Assembly (NCBI GenBank): GCA_029934915.1
Contig: JAOZLI010000011.1
Coordinates: 1-21,499 of the forward strand
Length of the DNA stretch: 21,499 bases
Origin: Desulfocapsa sp.
GTDB taxonomy: Bacteria; Desulfobacterota; Desulfobulbia; Desulfobulbales; Desulfocapsaceae
Direction of reading: 5' to 3'
Shown: piece by piece, positions 1-9,320 of the stretch
Layout of the letters: every line of letters starts with the position of its first letter
Numbering within the stretch: the first letter of the stretch is position 1
Notes under the pieces: generated by a model
Databases searched by the model: none
Told to the model about the DNA's origin: nothing
Seen by the model: only the letters and a program-made list of their open reading frames with translations
Made by a program: the position numbers and the translations under genes

Positions 1-99
1 AAATGCCTCGATTTTGAACAAAATGTCTATTCTCGGACAATCTCCTAGTGGATACTGGAACAAATGTGAATTTGATTCATGTTTCTTAAATCTGCCTCA

Positions 100-1743
100 T
101 TAGATAGTAAAACGTTTTACCAGAATTTTCAAATCTTCAGAAAGGGCGCCTAGTTCCTTAGCACTTACAGATAGTTCTTTACCTGAGTTGTATATTTCCC
201 CTGATTCTGAATTGACTTCGGCAATATCACTGGCAACCTCACCAGCAACAGTAGAACTCTGTGCAACATTCTCTGTGACTTCCAAAATACCTTCTGATGC
301 CTGGCTGACATTCACAGCAATTTCCTGGGTGGTGGCATCCTGTTCCTCAAGTGCCACAGCAATTCCAGCGACTATTCCATTTACTTCATTTACAATCTTA
401 GAGATATTGGTGATTTCGGTTACTGTTAATGCAGTTGTTGATTGAATCGTTTCAATTTTACCACGAATATCACTTGTAGCATCAGCTGTTTGTTTGGCAA
501 GATCTTTAATTTCGTTAGCAACTACGGCAAAACCCTTACCAGCTTCTCCTGCGCGGGCCGCCTCAATGGTAGCATTTAATGCCAGTAGATTAGTCTGTTC
601 TGAAATTTCGGTGATGGATTCTGTTACTTTACCAATATCATCGGCGGCGCTGCCAAGCTCATTCACTCGATCCGATGCTTTTTTCGACTGCTCTACCGCA
701 TTTTCTGTTATATTTCTGGCATTCTCTGTATCACTTGAAATCTTGCCAATACTAGCTGTTACTTCCTGAACGGCATCTGCCATGATAGATACGTTGGTGG
801 CTGTTTCTTCAACTGCTGCCGCGACAGAGCTCATATTAACGCTCATTTCCTCCGCTGCTGCTGCTACTGAATATGATCGATCAGAAACGCTTTTTGTGCC
901 CTCTGTGACTTTTTCTGCAACTCCAAGCAGCTGCACTGAAGTTGAGCTCAAGGCCCCTGAATTATTACTGACCTTCCCTATAACATCATGTAATTTGCTC
1001 GCCATACCATCCAGGCTTTTCCCGATACGACCGAGTTCATCATTGCCTTCTATTCCAGACACTGTTGTCAAATCGCCATTGCCTAATACTTCAGCAAAGT
1101 CATCTGTTTTTTGTATACGTTTCAGAATCGAATTAATCAATAGATAAGCAAAAACTGCAAAGACAGCACCTATTATACTAAAAAATAACTGTATCCTGAT
1201 CAGGTAAGCCACACCTTTTTCAGCTTGTTTCTGCATCATCCCAACTGCTTTATTCATCTCCTTTAAAATTTTTACATTGTCTTTGTGGAGAATGTCCAGT
1301 TCTGTTTTTGTATACGTTCCAGAGAGGACCTTTTCCACCACTGGTATAAATCCAGCCCACATCTTATCGACCTTATTCAATTGACTCAGTGCTGGTTCTG
1401 TGGCAGTAGGGCATTCACGGAATTTTGTGTTATTCAGATCAAGTGACAGTGGCGCCTGGCCTGAATTTTTTAGCGCCTTCAGGGTCATCTCAAAAATGCG
1501 AATAGTTGCCCTGACCTTAGCCGCAGAAGCTTCATCTGGGCTACCCTGTTTGTCTGAAACATACATAAAATGATGCACTTCCTTTCCTAATTTCTGGGTA
1601 AGCATTCGCTGTCTTCCAGCAAGATTAATAACCAAACCATCATTTTTTTGAGTTTTGCTCACATACAGGGTGGCAAAAAAGATCATAAAAATAATGGTTA
1701 CAAAGGAGAGAATAATAAATTTTAGTTTCAGATTTATGCTCAT
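100..1743 (-). CDS. Methyl-accepting chemotaxis protein with PilJ/NarX-like sensor region
   Basis: Transmembrane chemoreceptor of 547 aa that would signal to a CheA/CheW complex at the inner membrane. A hydrophobic helix spans about residues 9-29. The periplasmic part opens with [15 protein letters not shown] (about 41-55), the hallmark of the type IV pili/NarX-like MCP N-terminal family. A second membrane helix lies at about 185-205, followed by a HAMP segment and a long methyl-accepting coiled coil. The conserved hairpin tip ([21 protein letters not shown], extending to VVANEIK) is at about 380-412. There is no C-terminal CheR-tethering pentapeptide. I chose the ATG at 1743 because GAGGG lies 7 nt upstream; an in-frame ATG at 1767 has no ribosome site. 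The ligand is unknown. No other che genes are in the window, and the nearest upstream DNA is a palindromic element. Confidence 0.93.
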   Translation of the reverse strand: MSINLKLKFIILSFVTIIFMIFFATLYVSKTQKNDGLVINLAGRQRMLTQKLGKEVHHFMYVSDKQGSPDEASAAKVRATIRIFEMTLKALKNSGQAPLSLDLNNTKFRECPTATEPALSQLNKVDKMWAGFIPVVEKVLSGTYTKTELDILHKDNVKILKEMNKAVGMMQKQAEKGVAYLIRIQLFFSIIGAVFAVFAYLLINSILKRIQKTDDFAEVLGNGDLTTVSGIEGNDELGRIGKSLDGMASKLHDVIGKVSNNSGALSSTSVQLLGVAEKVTEGTKSVSDRSYSVAAAAEEMSVNMSSVAAAVEETATNVSIMADAVQEVTASIGKISSDTENARNITENAVEQSKKASDRVNELGSAADDIGKVTESITEISEQTNLLALNATIEAARAGEAGKGFAVVANEIKDLAKQTADATSDIRGKIETIQSTTALTVTEITNISKIVNEVNGIVAGIAVALEEQDATTQEIAVNVSQASEGILEVTENVAQSSTVAGEVASDIAEVNSESGEIYNSGKELSVSAKELGALSEDLKILVKRFTI

Positions 1744-1780
1744 GCTAAAGCCCTCGATAAATAACATATACTTGCAGTTA

Positions 1781-1961
1781 AGGAACGGGGACGAAATAAC
1801 TTCCCCATGTAGGCGCTCAGATTTAGGTCAGTTTTGATCGGTCTGATTGAAGGAAACCGCAGGCGTAGCTGGCTACGTTGAGGATTTCGTGATTGAAGAA
1901 CGATTAAAAATGGCCTGAAGATGAGATGTATAGATGGGGAAGTTATTTCGTCCCCGTTCCT
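1781..1961. repeat. 181-bp near-palindromic MITE/REP-like element
   Basis: The two 28-bp ends (1781-1808 and 1934-1961) are perfect inverted copies of each other, beginning AGGAACGGGGACGAAATAAC. The interior is also self-complementary with mismatches and ends at an apex CGTAGC-TG-GCTACG (1864-1877), centred within 1 bp of the element's midpoint. The whole unit could therefore fold into one long imperfect hairpin as DNA or RNA. It encodes no transposase, and the open frame through it (1740-1967) is just the repeat read through. I see no clear target-site duplication: the flanks are TTA on the left and AGG on the right. It resembles non-autonomous elements moved in trans, such as MITEs or REP sequences. 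The family is not identified, and no second copy is in the window. Confidence 0.85.
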
Positions 1962-1997
1962 AGGCATTCATCCACAATGGAAAAATGCTATTATTTA

Positions 1998-2027
1998 AGT
2001 ATGCCCAGCAAAAGGAAGCATTGTCAA
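1998..2027 (-). promoter_or_regulatory. Candidate sigma-70 promoter for the chemoreceptor gene
   Basis: On the minus strand a perfect -35 TTGACA (2022-2027) is followed after 18 nt by CATACT (1998-2003), a 4/6 match to TATAAT. Initiation would fall near 1990. The transcript would then run through the whole palindromic element before reaching the ATG at 1743, giving a leader of about 250 nt with a long hairpin in it. This is a motif match only. Confidence 0.4.
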
Positions 2028-2114
2028 CAGGAAACAAATAACGATAAATATAAGGCAAGATTCATGTTTGAGCATGTAAGCAAAAAACAGATACACTAAG
2101 AATGGAGAAATGCA

Positions 2115-2161
2115 GAAAAAAGGGGGGAGGATCCCTGTTGCCAAGAATTTGCAACAGGGAT
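2115..2161 (-). terminator. Rho-independent terminator of secA
   Basis: An 11-bp perfect stem, ATCCCTGTTGC (2131-2141) with GCAACAGGGAT (2151-2161), closes a 9-nt loop. On the minus strand it is followed by a C-rich stretch and then a run of T (complement of 2116-2121). It lies 33 nt past the secA stop. The C-run between stem and T-tract makes it less than ideal. Confidence 0.7.
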
Positions 2162-2193
2162 TTGACTGGGAGCCAACTACCAACGAGAACAGA

Positions 2194-4752
2194 TTAGCTT
2201 GGCTTCCCGCAGCATTTCTTATATTTCTTGCCAGAGCCGCAGGGGCACGGTGCGTTACGTCCAACTTTTGCACTTTCACGTGTTGCTGGCTTTTGAACTG
2301 GTGCGTCTTCTCCAGCTGCACCTTGATTCATTTTGGCCTGTTCCTGCTGTTCCTGCATGCGTCTGCGACGTTCCTCCTCCAGACGCTCAACATCATCCTG
2401 CTGCACAACACGCACCCGCATCAAGGTGCTTATTGTCTCATGTTTAACGGTCTCTATCATATTTATAAAGAGATTATAGCCCTCTTTTTTGTACTCATCC
2501 AAAGGGTTTTTCTGACCATACCCACGTAGACCAATGCCCTGTTTAAGATGATCCATGGACAGGAGATGATCTTTCCAGTGGGTATCAACGGTTTGCAGAA
2601 GGATTACACGCTCAAGATGACGCTGGGTCTCTTCGCCGTTTTCCTGCTCTTGTATTTTGTACTGTTCCTGAACATAGTTGCCGATTTTTTCACGGAAGGA
2701 GTCAGTATTCATCCCTGCCTTATCGTCATTGTTCCAATTTGGGTCGATATGAAAAAGTTCCATCATCTGCTCTTCAAATCCATCCCAGTTCCAATCTTCA
2801 GAAGTAAGTCGGCCATTAGCAAATGCAGCTACAACAGACTCAACCTGATCAGCAGTCATATCCTGAATAACATTGGTTAAATCATCACCACCCAATACTT
2901 CCCGACGCTGACGATAGATCACTTCACGCTGCTTATTCATAACATCATCATATTCTAGAAGATGTTTACGAATATCAAAGTTATGACCTTCGACCTTACG
3001 TTGAGCATTCTCGATGGCTTTGGAGATCATGTTGTGTTCAATGGGTTCATCTTCCTCCATACCAAGCTTATCCATAATTCCGGAAATTCGACCTGAACCA
3101 AAAATTCGAAGCAGATCATCTTCCAGAGAAAGGAAAAACCTTGAAGAACCAGGATCACCCTGTCGACCTGACCGACCACGAAGCTGATTGTCAATACGCC
3201 GAGACTCATGACGTGATGTCCCGAGAATATGCAAACCGCCCACTTCTATTGATTCATCGCTTAGTTTAATATCCGTTCCACGTCCAGCCATATTGGTGGC
3301 AATAGTCACCTTGCCATATTGTCCGGCGTGGGCAATAATTTCAGCCTCCCTATCATGCTGTTTTGCGTTCAGAACCTCATGTGGAACTTTAACTTTCTTG
3401 AGCATGTCGGAGATTTTCTCAGAGACATCGATGGAGATGGTTCCCACAAGTACCGGCTGACCATTTTTGTACAATTCCTCAATTTCACGAACCACAGCAC
3501 GATCTTTAGCAGCGACATTCTTGTAGATAACATCAGCAAAATCCTTCCGCACCATGGGCATATTGGTCGGCATGATTACAACATCAAGATCGTAAATCTT
3601 TTTAAACTCAGCAGCCTCGGTATCAGCGGTACCGGTCATGCCGGAGAGTTTATCGTACATACGGAAATAATTCTGGAAGGTAATTGAAGCAAGAGTCTGA
3701 TTCTCCTTCTCAATTTTCACATGTTCCTTGGCCTCAAGTGCCTGATGCAAGCCGTCACTATACCGACGCCCTTCCATGGTACGTCCTGTAAATTCATCAA
3801 CAATAACAACTTCACCATTTTGGACGATATAATCAACATCTCGCTCAAAAAGCGTATGAGCCTTCAGAGCTTGATTTAGATGGTGCAGATCTTCAATGGC
3901 TTCGGGTTCATAGAGATTTTCCACATTAAGCAACTCTTCACCAAGTGCGATTCCTTCCTCGGTGAGGGCAACCTGCTTTGATTTTTCATCAACTTCGTAA
4001 TGATCTTCAACTTTAAAAGCATCCATGATAGTATCCACACTCATGTACTTCTCGGTGGAGATATCGGCAGGGCCGGAAATAATCAACGGGGTTCTGGCTT
4101 CATCGATAAGAATCGAGTCAACTTCATCGACGATGGCATAGTTAAACCCTCGCTGACAAAAATCACTCTGCTCAAATTTCATATTATCACGAAGATAATC
4201 AAAGCCGAATTCGTTGTTTGTTCCATAGGTAACATCGGCATTATAGGCTTCACGGCGTTCAGCATCATCCATATTATGGATGATTTTCCCAACATTCATT
4301 CCAAGAAAATTGTACACCTGCCCCATCCAGTCTGCATCACGGGCGGCGAGGTAATCATTAACGGTCACCAGATGAACACCCTTGCTTGCGAGTGCGTTCA
4401 GATAGACAGGAAGCGTTGAGGTGAGGGTCTTTCCTTCACCGGTTTTCATCTCGGCAATTCTTCCCTGATGGAGAATCACACCACCCACTATCTGTACATC
4501 ATAGTGACGTTCACCCAGAACCCGTTTGCCAGCCTCACGCATAGTGGCAAAGGCTTCGGGTAGAAGCTGGTCAAGGGATTCTCCCTTTTCAATACGCTCA
4601 CGAAACTCTACTGTTCTGGCAGCAAGAGCTGCATCATCGAGGGGCGTAACCGTGTCTTCCAGTTCATTCACTCTGTTTACAAAAGGTTTGATTAGTTTCA
4701 GTACTCGATCATTCTTACTTCCAAAAACCTTTGTCAGTGCTTTTCCTATCAT
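2194..4752 (-). CDS. secA: Preprotein translocase ATPase SecA
   Basis: Motor ATPase that drives unfolded secretory proteins through SecYEG at the inner membrane. The 852-aa protein is full length. Visible motifs are Walker A GEGKT (about 105-109), the DEAD-like [13 protein letters not shown] (about 208-220), GTADTEA in the preprotein cross-linking region, and in the second nucleotide-binding fold [11 protein letters not shown] followed by [13 protein letters not shown]. The tail carries the zinc motif [13 protein letters not shown] (C-x-C-x8-C-C), the SecB/ribosome-binding site. It is the last gene of a leftward run, 74 nt after the GNAT gene, and has its own terminator. The ribosome site before the ATG is weak. 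A small dyad (ATCCC/GGGAT) lies in the gap upstream, but nothing like a secM arrest gene is present. Confidence 0.98.
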   Translation of the reverse strand: MIGKALTKVFGSKNDRVLKLIKPFVNRVNELEDTVTPLDDAALAARTVEFRERIEKGESLDQLLPEAFATMREAGKRVLGERHYDVQIVGGVILHQGRIAEMKTGEGKTLTSTLPVYLNALASKGVHLVTVNDYLAARDADWMGQVYNFLGMNVGKIIHNMDDAERREAYNADVTYGTNNEFGFDYLRDNMKFEQSDFCQRGFNYAIVDEVDSILIDEARTPLIISGPADISTEKYMSVDTIMDAFKVEDHYEVDEKSKQVALTEEGIALGEELLNVENLYEPEAIEDLHHLNQALKAHTLFERDVDYIVQNGEVVIVDEFTGRTMEGRRYSDGLHQALEAKEHVKIEKENQTLASITFQNYFRMYDKLSGMTGTADTEAAEFKKIYDLDVVIMPTNMPMVRKDFADVIYKNVAAKDRAVVREIEELYKNGQPVLVGTISIDVSEKISDMLKKVKVPHEVLNAKQHDREAEIIAHAGQYGKVTIATNMAGRGTDIKLSDESIEVGGLHILGTSRHESRRIDNQLRGRSGRQGDPGSSRFFLSLEDDLLRIFGSGRISGIMDKLGMEEDEPIEHNMISKAIENAQRKVEGHNFDIRKHLLEYDDVMNKQREVIYRQRREVLGGDDLTNVIQDMTADQVESVVAAFANGRLTSEDWNWDGFEEQMMELFHIDPNWNNDDKAGMNTDSFREKIGNYVQEQYKIQEQENGEETQRHLERVILLQTVDTHWKDHLLSMDHLKQGIGLRGYGQKNPLDEYKKEGYNLFINMIETVKHETISTLMRVRVVQQDDVERLEEERRRRMQEQQEQAKMNQGAAGEDAPVQKPATRESAKVGRNAPCPCGSGKKYKKCCGKPS

Positions 4753-4826
4753 ATTAGTATGTCACTCTATTAATTGTATGAAAGTTAATCCCCGTCAGGG
4801 ATGAAAAATAAATAACTTCTAAGGTA

Positions 4827-5297
4827 CTAAAAACTGTTTTGACCATGAAGGTCATACTGCAGAGCCTCTTCATCACAATCTGGAAACTTTGGGCAATTGA
4901 TACAATCACTCCATATTTTATGAGGCAGATCACCTTTATCAACGTCGTGAAAGCCCTGCTTTCTGAAAAAATCAGCTTGGTACGTCAGGGTGAACACCCT
5001 TCCGATCTCAAACTGAGCAGCTTCTTGTAAACACGCACGTACAAGTTTTGCTCCCACCTGTTTACCCTGTACTTCTTCTGATACGGCAAGGGAGCGAATC
5101 TCAGCCAGGTCTTCCCATATTATATGCAAAGCACATATACCTACAGGATTGTCGTTCTGATCTACATACACTTTAAAATCACGCAATTGATCGTATAGCG
5201 CACTATAAGAACGTCCAAGAAGCAGACCTTCGCCTGCAAAATGATTCAGAAGCGTGTGAATTTTCTTCACATCACCCATTTTGGCATTTCGTATCAA
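4827..5297 (-). CDS. GNAT acetyltransferase, stand-alone N-acetylglutamate synthase-like
   Basis: 156-aa Gcn5-type acetyltransferase. The opening MIRNAKMGDVKKI is the usual first strand and helix of the fold, and VQGKQVGAKLV (about 76-86) is the acetyl-CoA pyrophosphate-binding loop. The tail carries LPHKIWSDC followed by CPKFPDC, giving Cys132, Cys135 and Cys141. From memory this tail is typical of the short NAGS-type ArgA proteins of deltaproteobacteria, which make N-acetylglutamate for arginine synthesis; that assignment is by family resemblance. The start is a TTG at 5297: AAGGA lies 7 nt upstream and only this start includes the conserved IR segment, whereas the in-frame ATG at 5279 would remove it. 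It begins 3 nt after the preceding gene and two genes after argS, consistent with an arginine link. Confidence 0.8.
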   Translation of the reverse strand: MIRNAKMGDVKKIHTLLNHFAGEGLLLGRSYSALYDQLRDFKVYVDQNDNPVGICALHIIWEDLAEIRSLAVSEEVQGKQVGAKLVRACLQEAAQFEIGRVFTLTYQADFFRKQGFHDVDKGDLPHKIWSDCINCPKFPDCDEEALQYDLHGQNSF

Positions 5298-5300
5298 GAG

Positions 5301-5564
5301 TTATCCTTTGATGATCTTCTTTTTTTTCTCTGCTTCCAGGCGAATCACATTATGAGTCTGTTTTTCCTTATCAATCTTGTGAAATGTTGCTGAAGATTTT
5401 GTCTGTTGCACTGGAGGATATATTAGTGACTGACCTGCCCAGACCCCTATTAAAAACATCCAGAGAAAAATACAGAAACAGACAACACCAATTCCTGCTA
5501 TTCCACTTCTGGTCAGTTGGAATTTGACCTTTTTAACAGGTTTTTTACGTTTTCTTGGCGGCAT
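5301..5564 (-). CDS. Small basic single-pass membrane protein, possible SPOR-protein remnant
   Basis: 87 aa. A very basic N-terminus (PPRKRKKPVKKVKFQLTRSG) is followed by one hydrophobic helix (about residues 22-47, containing CFCIFLWMFLIGVWAG) and a short polar, lysine-rich tail. The topology predicted from charge is N-in with a roughly 40-residue periplasmic tail. The basic-plus-helix layout beside argS resembles, from memory, the N-terminus of SPOR-domain (peptidoglycan-binding) proteins of related bacteria, but no SPOR domain follows. It lies 132 nt after argS and 3 nt before the GNAT start, so it is very likely translated with its neighbours. The function is unknown, and the ribosome site is weak. 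Confidence 0.7.
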   Translation of the reverse strand: MPPRKRKKPVKKVKFQLTRSGIAGIGVVCFCIFLWMFLIGVWAGQSLIYPPVQQTKSSATFHKIDKEKQTHNVIRLEAEKKKKIIKG

Positions 5565-5696
5565 TAATTTTCTGCATACTCAGAGTTACACGTCACATTG
5601 GAAGTAGAAGCGACCAAGGAGGGATGTCTGTGGTAAAAAATCTCCAACTGGCTCGACATTGAACGAAAATACTAATTTTTCAAGGTAGCCTGTAAC

Positions 5697-7361
5697 CTAC
5701 ATCTTTTCAGGAGCAGTCAAACCAAGCATCTCCAGACCATTTTTAAAAACCTGCTGCAAAGCCGTTATCAAACACAGTCTAGCATCCGTTACTGCCTGAT
5801 CCACATTTTCAGGATCAATAACTTTGTGTTTGTTATAATAACTATGCCAATCTCCTGCAAGTTCCATAAGGAAAAAGATGGATCGGTGTGGTGCCAGGTC
5901 AAGAGCAGCTGATTCAACAGCTGCTGGAAATGATGCGATACGTTTGAGGAGTTGCAACTCTTCCGGTTCCTGCAAAAGGGAAAGATCGGCATCTGTTGGA
6001 GCCTTAATCTTTATCTCCATGTCTTGAGCACGTCGTAAAATAGAACAAATACGGGCATGCCCATACTGTACATAATATATAGGATTTTCTTTTTCCTGAC
6101 TAGTGGCAAGATCAAGATCAAAATCAAGCTGACTGTCAGCTTTTCGCATCATAAAATAGAAACGAAGTACATCCTGTCCTACCAGCTCGAGTAACTCATC
6201 AACGGTAACAAATGTTGCCTTGCGGGTGGACATTTTCACCTGCTTCCCATCTCTGGTCAGCGTTACAAACTGGTGCAGAACAACTGTTATTTTATCAGAA
6301 TCATATCCAAGAGCTTTAACTCCAGCAAGCACATCCGGAACAGTGGCAATATGATCGGAACCCAACACATTTACCAGCCAATCAAAATTTCGACGGAATT
6401 TTTCACGGTGATAGGCGATATCAGGCAAACGATAGGTTGGCTCACCTGTTTTCTTAATAATTACCCTATCCTGTTCGTGGCCAAATTCTGTGGTTTTAAA
6501 CCAGGTTGCGTCATCTTTTTCATAAACAAGGCCCTTATCACGAAGTTCTTTAACCACGGAATCGATATGGCCATCATCATAAAGTGTATGTTCATTGAAA
6601 TAGTTATCAAAAGTTATTCCCATGCTTTTCAGGGTATCGGAAATATCCTTAAAAATTAGCTCCACCGCTTTTTCGGTAAAGGGCAAGACATCGTCATTTT
6701 CAACGAGTGAATCACCTTTCTCATCGATAAGAGACTGAGCAATATCTTTTATATATTCACCCTGATAGCCATCTTCTGGAAATTGTGCTTCTTTTCCGAG
6801 TAACTCAAGGTACCTGGCCCGGGTCGATTGCCCAAGCACACGCATCTGTCGACCTGCATCGTTGAAATAGTATTCACGGTACACAGAATGTCCAGTTGCC
6901 TCAAGAAGCCGTGCAATGGAATCACCTAAAATTGCCTGGCGGCCATGGCCAATACTTAAAGGACCTGTGGGATTTGCGCTGACAAACTCCACCATCACCT
7001 TTTTCCCCTTACCCACGGTTGATTTACCAAAATCAGCACCGGCATCAGATACCAGTTGCAGTACATCCTGCCAAACCTTAGGTTTTAAGAAGATATTGAC
7101 AAAACCGGGTCCTGCAATTTCCAATTTTTCTATAATTTCTTCTTTTTCAAGCCGTTCAATCACAAGAGCTGCAATTTCACGAGGATTTTTTTTCTCTATT
7201 CCAGCCATAACCATGGCTATATTTGTGGAATAGTCACCCTGCCCTTCACGTTTGGGCACTTCGACACTGTATTTGTGAGCGGCCTTATCAGACCACACAC
7301 CTGACTCCACGCCCTCTTGGAAGACGCTATTTATTATTTTTTCAAGACGTTGCTGTATCAT
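5697..7361 (-). CDS. argS: Arginyl-tRNA synthetase
   Basis: Class I aminoacyl-tRNA synthetase charging tRNA-Arg in the cytoplasm. The 554 aa show the ArgRS N-terminal domain, then VSANPTGPLSIGHGRQ (about 127-142) containing the HIGH-equivalent motif, and the KMSKS-equivalent VKMSTRK (about 375-381). The anticodon-binding DALR domain occupies the last 120 residues or so and ends near LEMLGLTAPEKM. The HIGH motif reads SIGH, with Ser136 in place of the first His; the second, more constant His139 is present. The start codon overlaps the alr stop as ATGA, so the two are translationally coupled. Confidence 0.97.
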   Translation of the reverse strand: MIQQRLEKIINSVFQEGVESGVWSDKAAHKYSVEVPKREGQGDYSTNIAMVMAGIEKKNPREIAALVIERLEKEEIIEKLEIAGPGFVNIFLKPKVWQDVLQLVSDAGADFGKSTVGKGKKVMVEFVSANPTGPLSIGHGRQAILGDSIARLLEATGHSVYREYYFNDAGRQMRVLGQSTRARYLELLGKEAQFPEDGYQGEYIKDIAQSLIDEKGDSLVENDDVLPFTEKAVELIFKDISDTLKSMGITFDNYFNEHTLYDDGHIDSVVKELRDKGLVYEKDDATWFKTTEFGHEQDRVIIKKTGEPTYRLPDIAYHREKFRRNFDWLVNVLGSDHIATVPDVLAGVKALGYDSDKITVVLHQFVTLTRDGKQVKMSTRKATFVTVDELLELVGQDVLRFYFMMRKADSQLDFDLDLATSQEKENPIYYVQYGHARICSILRRAQDMEIKIKAPTDADLSLLQEPEELQLLKRIASFPAAVESAALDLAPHRSIFFLMELAGDWHSYYNKHKVIDPENVDQAVTDARLCLITALQQVFKNGLEMLGLTAPEKM

Positions 7362-8485
7362 TCTATGTATTTTCTTTCATTATTATTTCCAAGTAAACAA
7401 AGTACCTCATAGGAGATACTACCCATCAATTCGGCTATTTCATCGCCGCTTATCACTTCCTGATCCTGCGTACCCATGAGCACGACTTCGTCACCGGCCT
7501 GAACCGATTCAATACCTGTTATATCAACCATGCAGAGATTCATACAGATGCGCCCAATAATAGCGGCACGTTTTCCATGCACAAGAACTTCTCCTCTGTT
7601 GGAGAGGCTTCGAGACAGACCATCTTCATAGCCTACAGGCAATATAGCAATTTTTGTTTTTTTTGTGGTGCTGTGAGTATGTCCATAACTCACTCCTGTT
7701 CCTGCTGGAACGGCTTTAACCTGTAGGACACGACTTTTAAATGTCATGGCAGGAAGAAGCCTGCTTTCTGTTTCCCGTAATACTCCGGCTTTACCGTCGG
7801 GATAATAGCCATATAATCCAATCCCCGAGCGAACCATATCACATGAACTCTCGGGAAAATAGAGAATTCCACCGGAATTTGCAGTATGAGCTACGATTCC
7901 AGGGACGTTGTCGACGCAGGTACGTAACGCAGTAAAGCGAAGCAATTGTTCAGAAGTATATGATGAATCAGGTTCATCAGCCCTGGGGAAGTGACTCGCA
8001 TAACCGCCATACTTGATACCTGGCATTGATTTAATTACAGCTACAAACTCTTCAAACTGTTCTGGGAAAACACCAAGCCTGGTCATGCCGCAGTCCACTT
8101 TTACATGAACCTCGATTTCCTTATTTTGTGTTATGGCTTCAGCTGAAAGGATTTCTGCACTTCTTATATCATAAATAACAGGTATCAGATCATGTTCAAA
8201 ATAGAGTGATACATCATGGGAATCAAAACCTAAAAAAACGAAGATATTTCCCTCAATTCCTTCTTCACGCAAGCATACGCCTTCAAAGGTCTCAGCCACG
8301 CCAAAATCACGACATCCCTCGCACTGGAAAACAGCAGCAGCTTCAAACATCCCATGACCGTAAGCATCTGCCTTGACCATGGCAAGGAACCTTGTAGCCG
8401 CCGGCACACGTTTTTTCAATACTGTGTAATTGTGTCGAAGAGCAGACCGATTAATTATTATTTTATTAAAGGAGTTACAAGTCAT
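7358..8485 (-). CDS. alr: Alanine racemase
   Basis: PLP enzyme that interconverts L- and D-alanine for peptidoglycan. 375 aa, normal length. The PLP-binding lysine lies in MVKADAYGHG (Lys38), and the second catalytic residue is the tyrosine of GTGVSYGH (Tyr267). The C-terminal beta domain holds VGYEDGLSR and RICMNLCMVDIT, both typical of Alr. It follows the membrane-protein gene by 31 nt and overlaps argS by 4 nt. The ribosome site before the ATG is weak, so expression may depend on coupling within the operon. Confidence 0.96.
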   Translation of the reverse strand: MTCNSFNKIIINRSALRHNYTVLKKRVPAATRFLAMVKADAYGHGMFEAAAVFQCEGCRDFGVAETFEGVCLREEGIEGNIFVFLGFDSHDVSLYFEHDLIPVIYDIRSAEILSAEAITQNKEIEVHVKVDCGMTRLGVFPEQFEEFVAVIKSMPGIKYGGYASHFPRADEPDSSYTSEQLLRFTALRTCVDNVPGIVAHTANSGGILYFPESSCDMVRSGIGLYGYYPDGKAGVLRETESRLLPAMTFKSRVLQVKAVPAGTGVSYGHTHSTTKKTKIAILPVGYEDGLSRSLSNRGEVLVHGKRAAIIGRICMNLCMVDITGIESVQAGDEVVLMGTQDQEVISGDEIAELMGSISYEVLCLLGNNNERKYIE

Positions 8486-8516
8486 TGGATTGTAGTTGCT
8501 TCATCGGAATTGTATG

Positions 8517-8963
8517 TTATACGATTGAAGTTTTCTTTTTTTCACGCATCCAGGCAAACCAACTCTTTCTTGATGCAAACAATAAGCCCCAGCCGATAGA
8601 AACATAAAATAAACCGAGAAATTCTTTTGGCAGTGACGAGTTACGCAGCAAACATCCCATGCTCATCATCAGGGCAACCAATAACCAGGTTTTCCAGGAA
8701 TAAACACCACCAAGGCATTTACCATTTCCACCACTCACAATGCGAACTATATTTTTTTGGGCAGAACGGTCGAGCATCAAAAGAGCTTTACAGGTGCCAA
8801 ACAGAATGCCTGGCAGGATAATCCACAATTTACTAATTCCCTGAAGCCAAATGGCTCCACGAAATAACAACAGTGAACCGACACAACTCCAAATGGCAGC
8901 AGCAACAAACAAATGTACCGAACGCGATGCTCCTGGTTTCAGTTGTGATATTTTACTGTTCAT
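8517..8963 (-). CDS. Conserved-type membrane protein of unknown function
   Basis: 148 aa with four hydrophobic segments: about 18-35, 43-60, 88-105 and 115-131. A polar cytoplasmic-type loop between the second and third contains LMLDRSAQKNIVRIVSGGNGKCLGGVYSWK, split here by the family motifs LDR and GKCLGG. The tail is basic (REKKKTSIV). The sequence resembles small four-helix membrane proteins I associate with deltaproteobacterial genomes, but I know no function. It is the first gene of the leftward run to alr, argS and secA. The ATG at 8963 is preceded by AGGGA at about 9 nt. No convincing -35/-10 pair was found upstream. Confidence 0.8.
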   Translation of the reverse strand: MNSKISQLKPGASRSVHLFVAAAIWSCVGSLLLFRGAIWLQGISKLWIILPGILFGTCKALLMLDRSAQKNIVRIVSGGNGKCLGGVYSWKTWLLVALMMSMGCLLRNSSLPKEFLGLFYVSIGWGLLFASRKSWFAWMREKKKTSIV

Positions 8964-9075
8964 GGTTGATGTCCCTATCTCCTCTGGACCCTCTTTTTAA
9001 ATTTAATATTTCACTCAAACCAAAGAGATAAAAAAATTGTCGCAATAACAATTTCACAAAGTGACCTGAAACAAG

Positions 9076-9109
9076 ACAAGCCCATTCCTCCGAGGAGGAA
9101 TGGGCTTGT
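9076..9109 (-). terminator. Hairpin terminator of the ferredoxin gene
   Basis: A perfect 15-bp stem (9076-9090 with 9095-9109; arm ACAAGCCCATTCCTC) closes a CGAG loop, 22 nt past the ferredoxin stop. On the minus strand the stem is followed by TCTTGTTTC, only a weak T-tract. The stem is strong enough to act as a terminator or as a 3'-end stabiliser of an abundant short mRNA. Confidence 0.7.
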
Positions 9110-9131
9110 AACAACCTAAAATGTAAACAAA

Positions 9132-9320
9132 TTACACTTCAGTTACAGTGATGGCCTCTTCAGGACATACTTCAACGCAGGTCTCACAACCGAGACATTC
9201 GTCTTCTTCAACAACCTCAGCTTTACCGTCAACCATCTCATAAACTTGAGCAGGACAAGCGTTTACACATTCTTCATCACCAGCACATTTGTCTTTGTCT
9301 ACAACTACTTCCCAAGCCAT
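9132..9320 (-). CDS. Seven-iron/eight-iron ferredoxin with Asp in place of a cluster cysteine
   Basis: Small cytoplasmic electron carrier, 62 aa, strongly acidic. The second cluster motif is regular: CLGCETCVEVCP (Cys42, 45, 48, 52). The first reads CAGDEECVNACP: Cys12, Asp15, Cys18, Cys22, so the second cysteine of CxxCxxCxxxCP is an aspartate. Ferredoxin III of Desulfovibrio africanus has the same arrangement, and there the site holds a [3Fe-4S] cluster that reversibly takes up a fourth metal using the Asp. The same chemistry is inferred here. An AGGAGG ribosome site 5 nt before the ATG predicts strong translation. It is monocistronic, with a candidate promoter about 100 nt upstream and a terminator downstream. 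Confidence 0.95.
   Translation of the reverse strand: MAWEVVVDKDKCAGDEECVNACPAQVYEMVDGKAEVVEEDECLGCETCVEVCPEEAITVTEV

Noticed and set aside
11..24. ATTTTGAACAAAAT dyad as the chemoreceptor terminator
   Set aside because: It is AT-only apart from one G-C pair and lacks a T-tract; no supported terminator is visible at the left edge.
1740..1967. 75-aa minus-strand open frame before the chemoreceptor gene
   Set aside because: It lies almost wholly in the palindromic element and is a by-product of the repeat.
1995..2529. Open frames on both strands around the secA 3' end (108 and 139 aa)
   Set aside because: They overlap secA coding and its terminator, have no ribosome sites and show no domain character.
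9035..9053. AATTGT/ACAATT inverted repeat before the four-helix membrane protein gene
   Set aside because: The 6-bp AT-rich arms are too weak to separate from chance, and no promoter is aligned with it.
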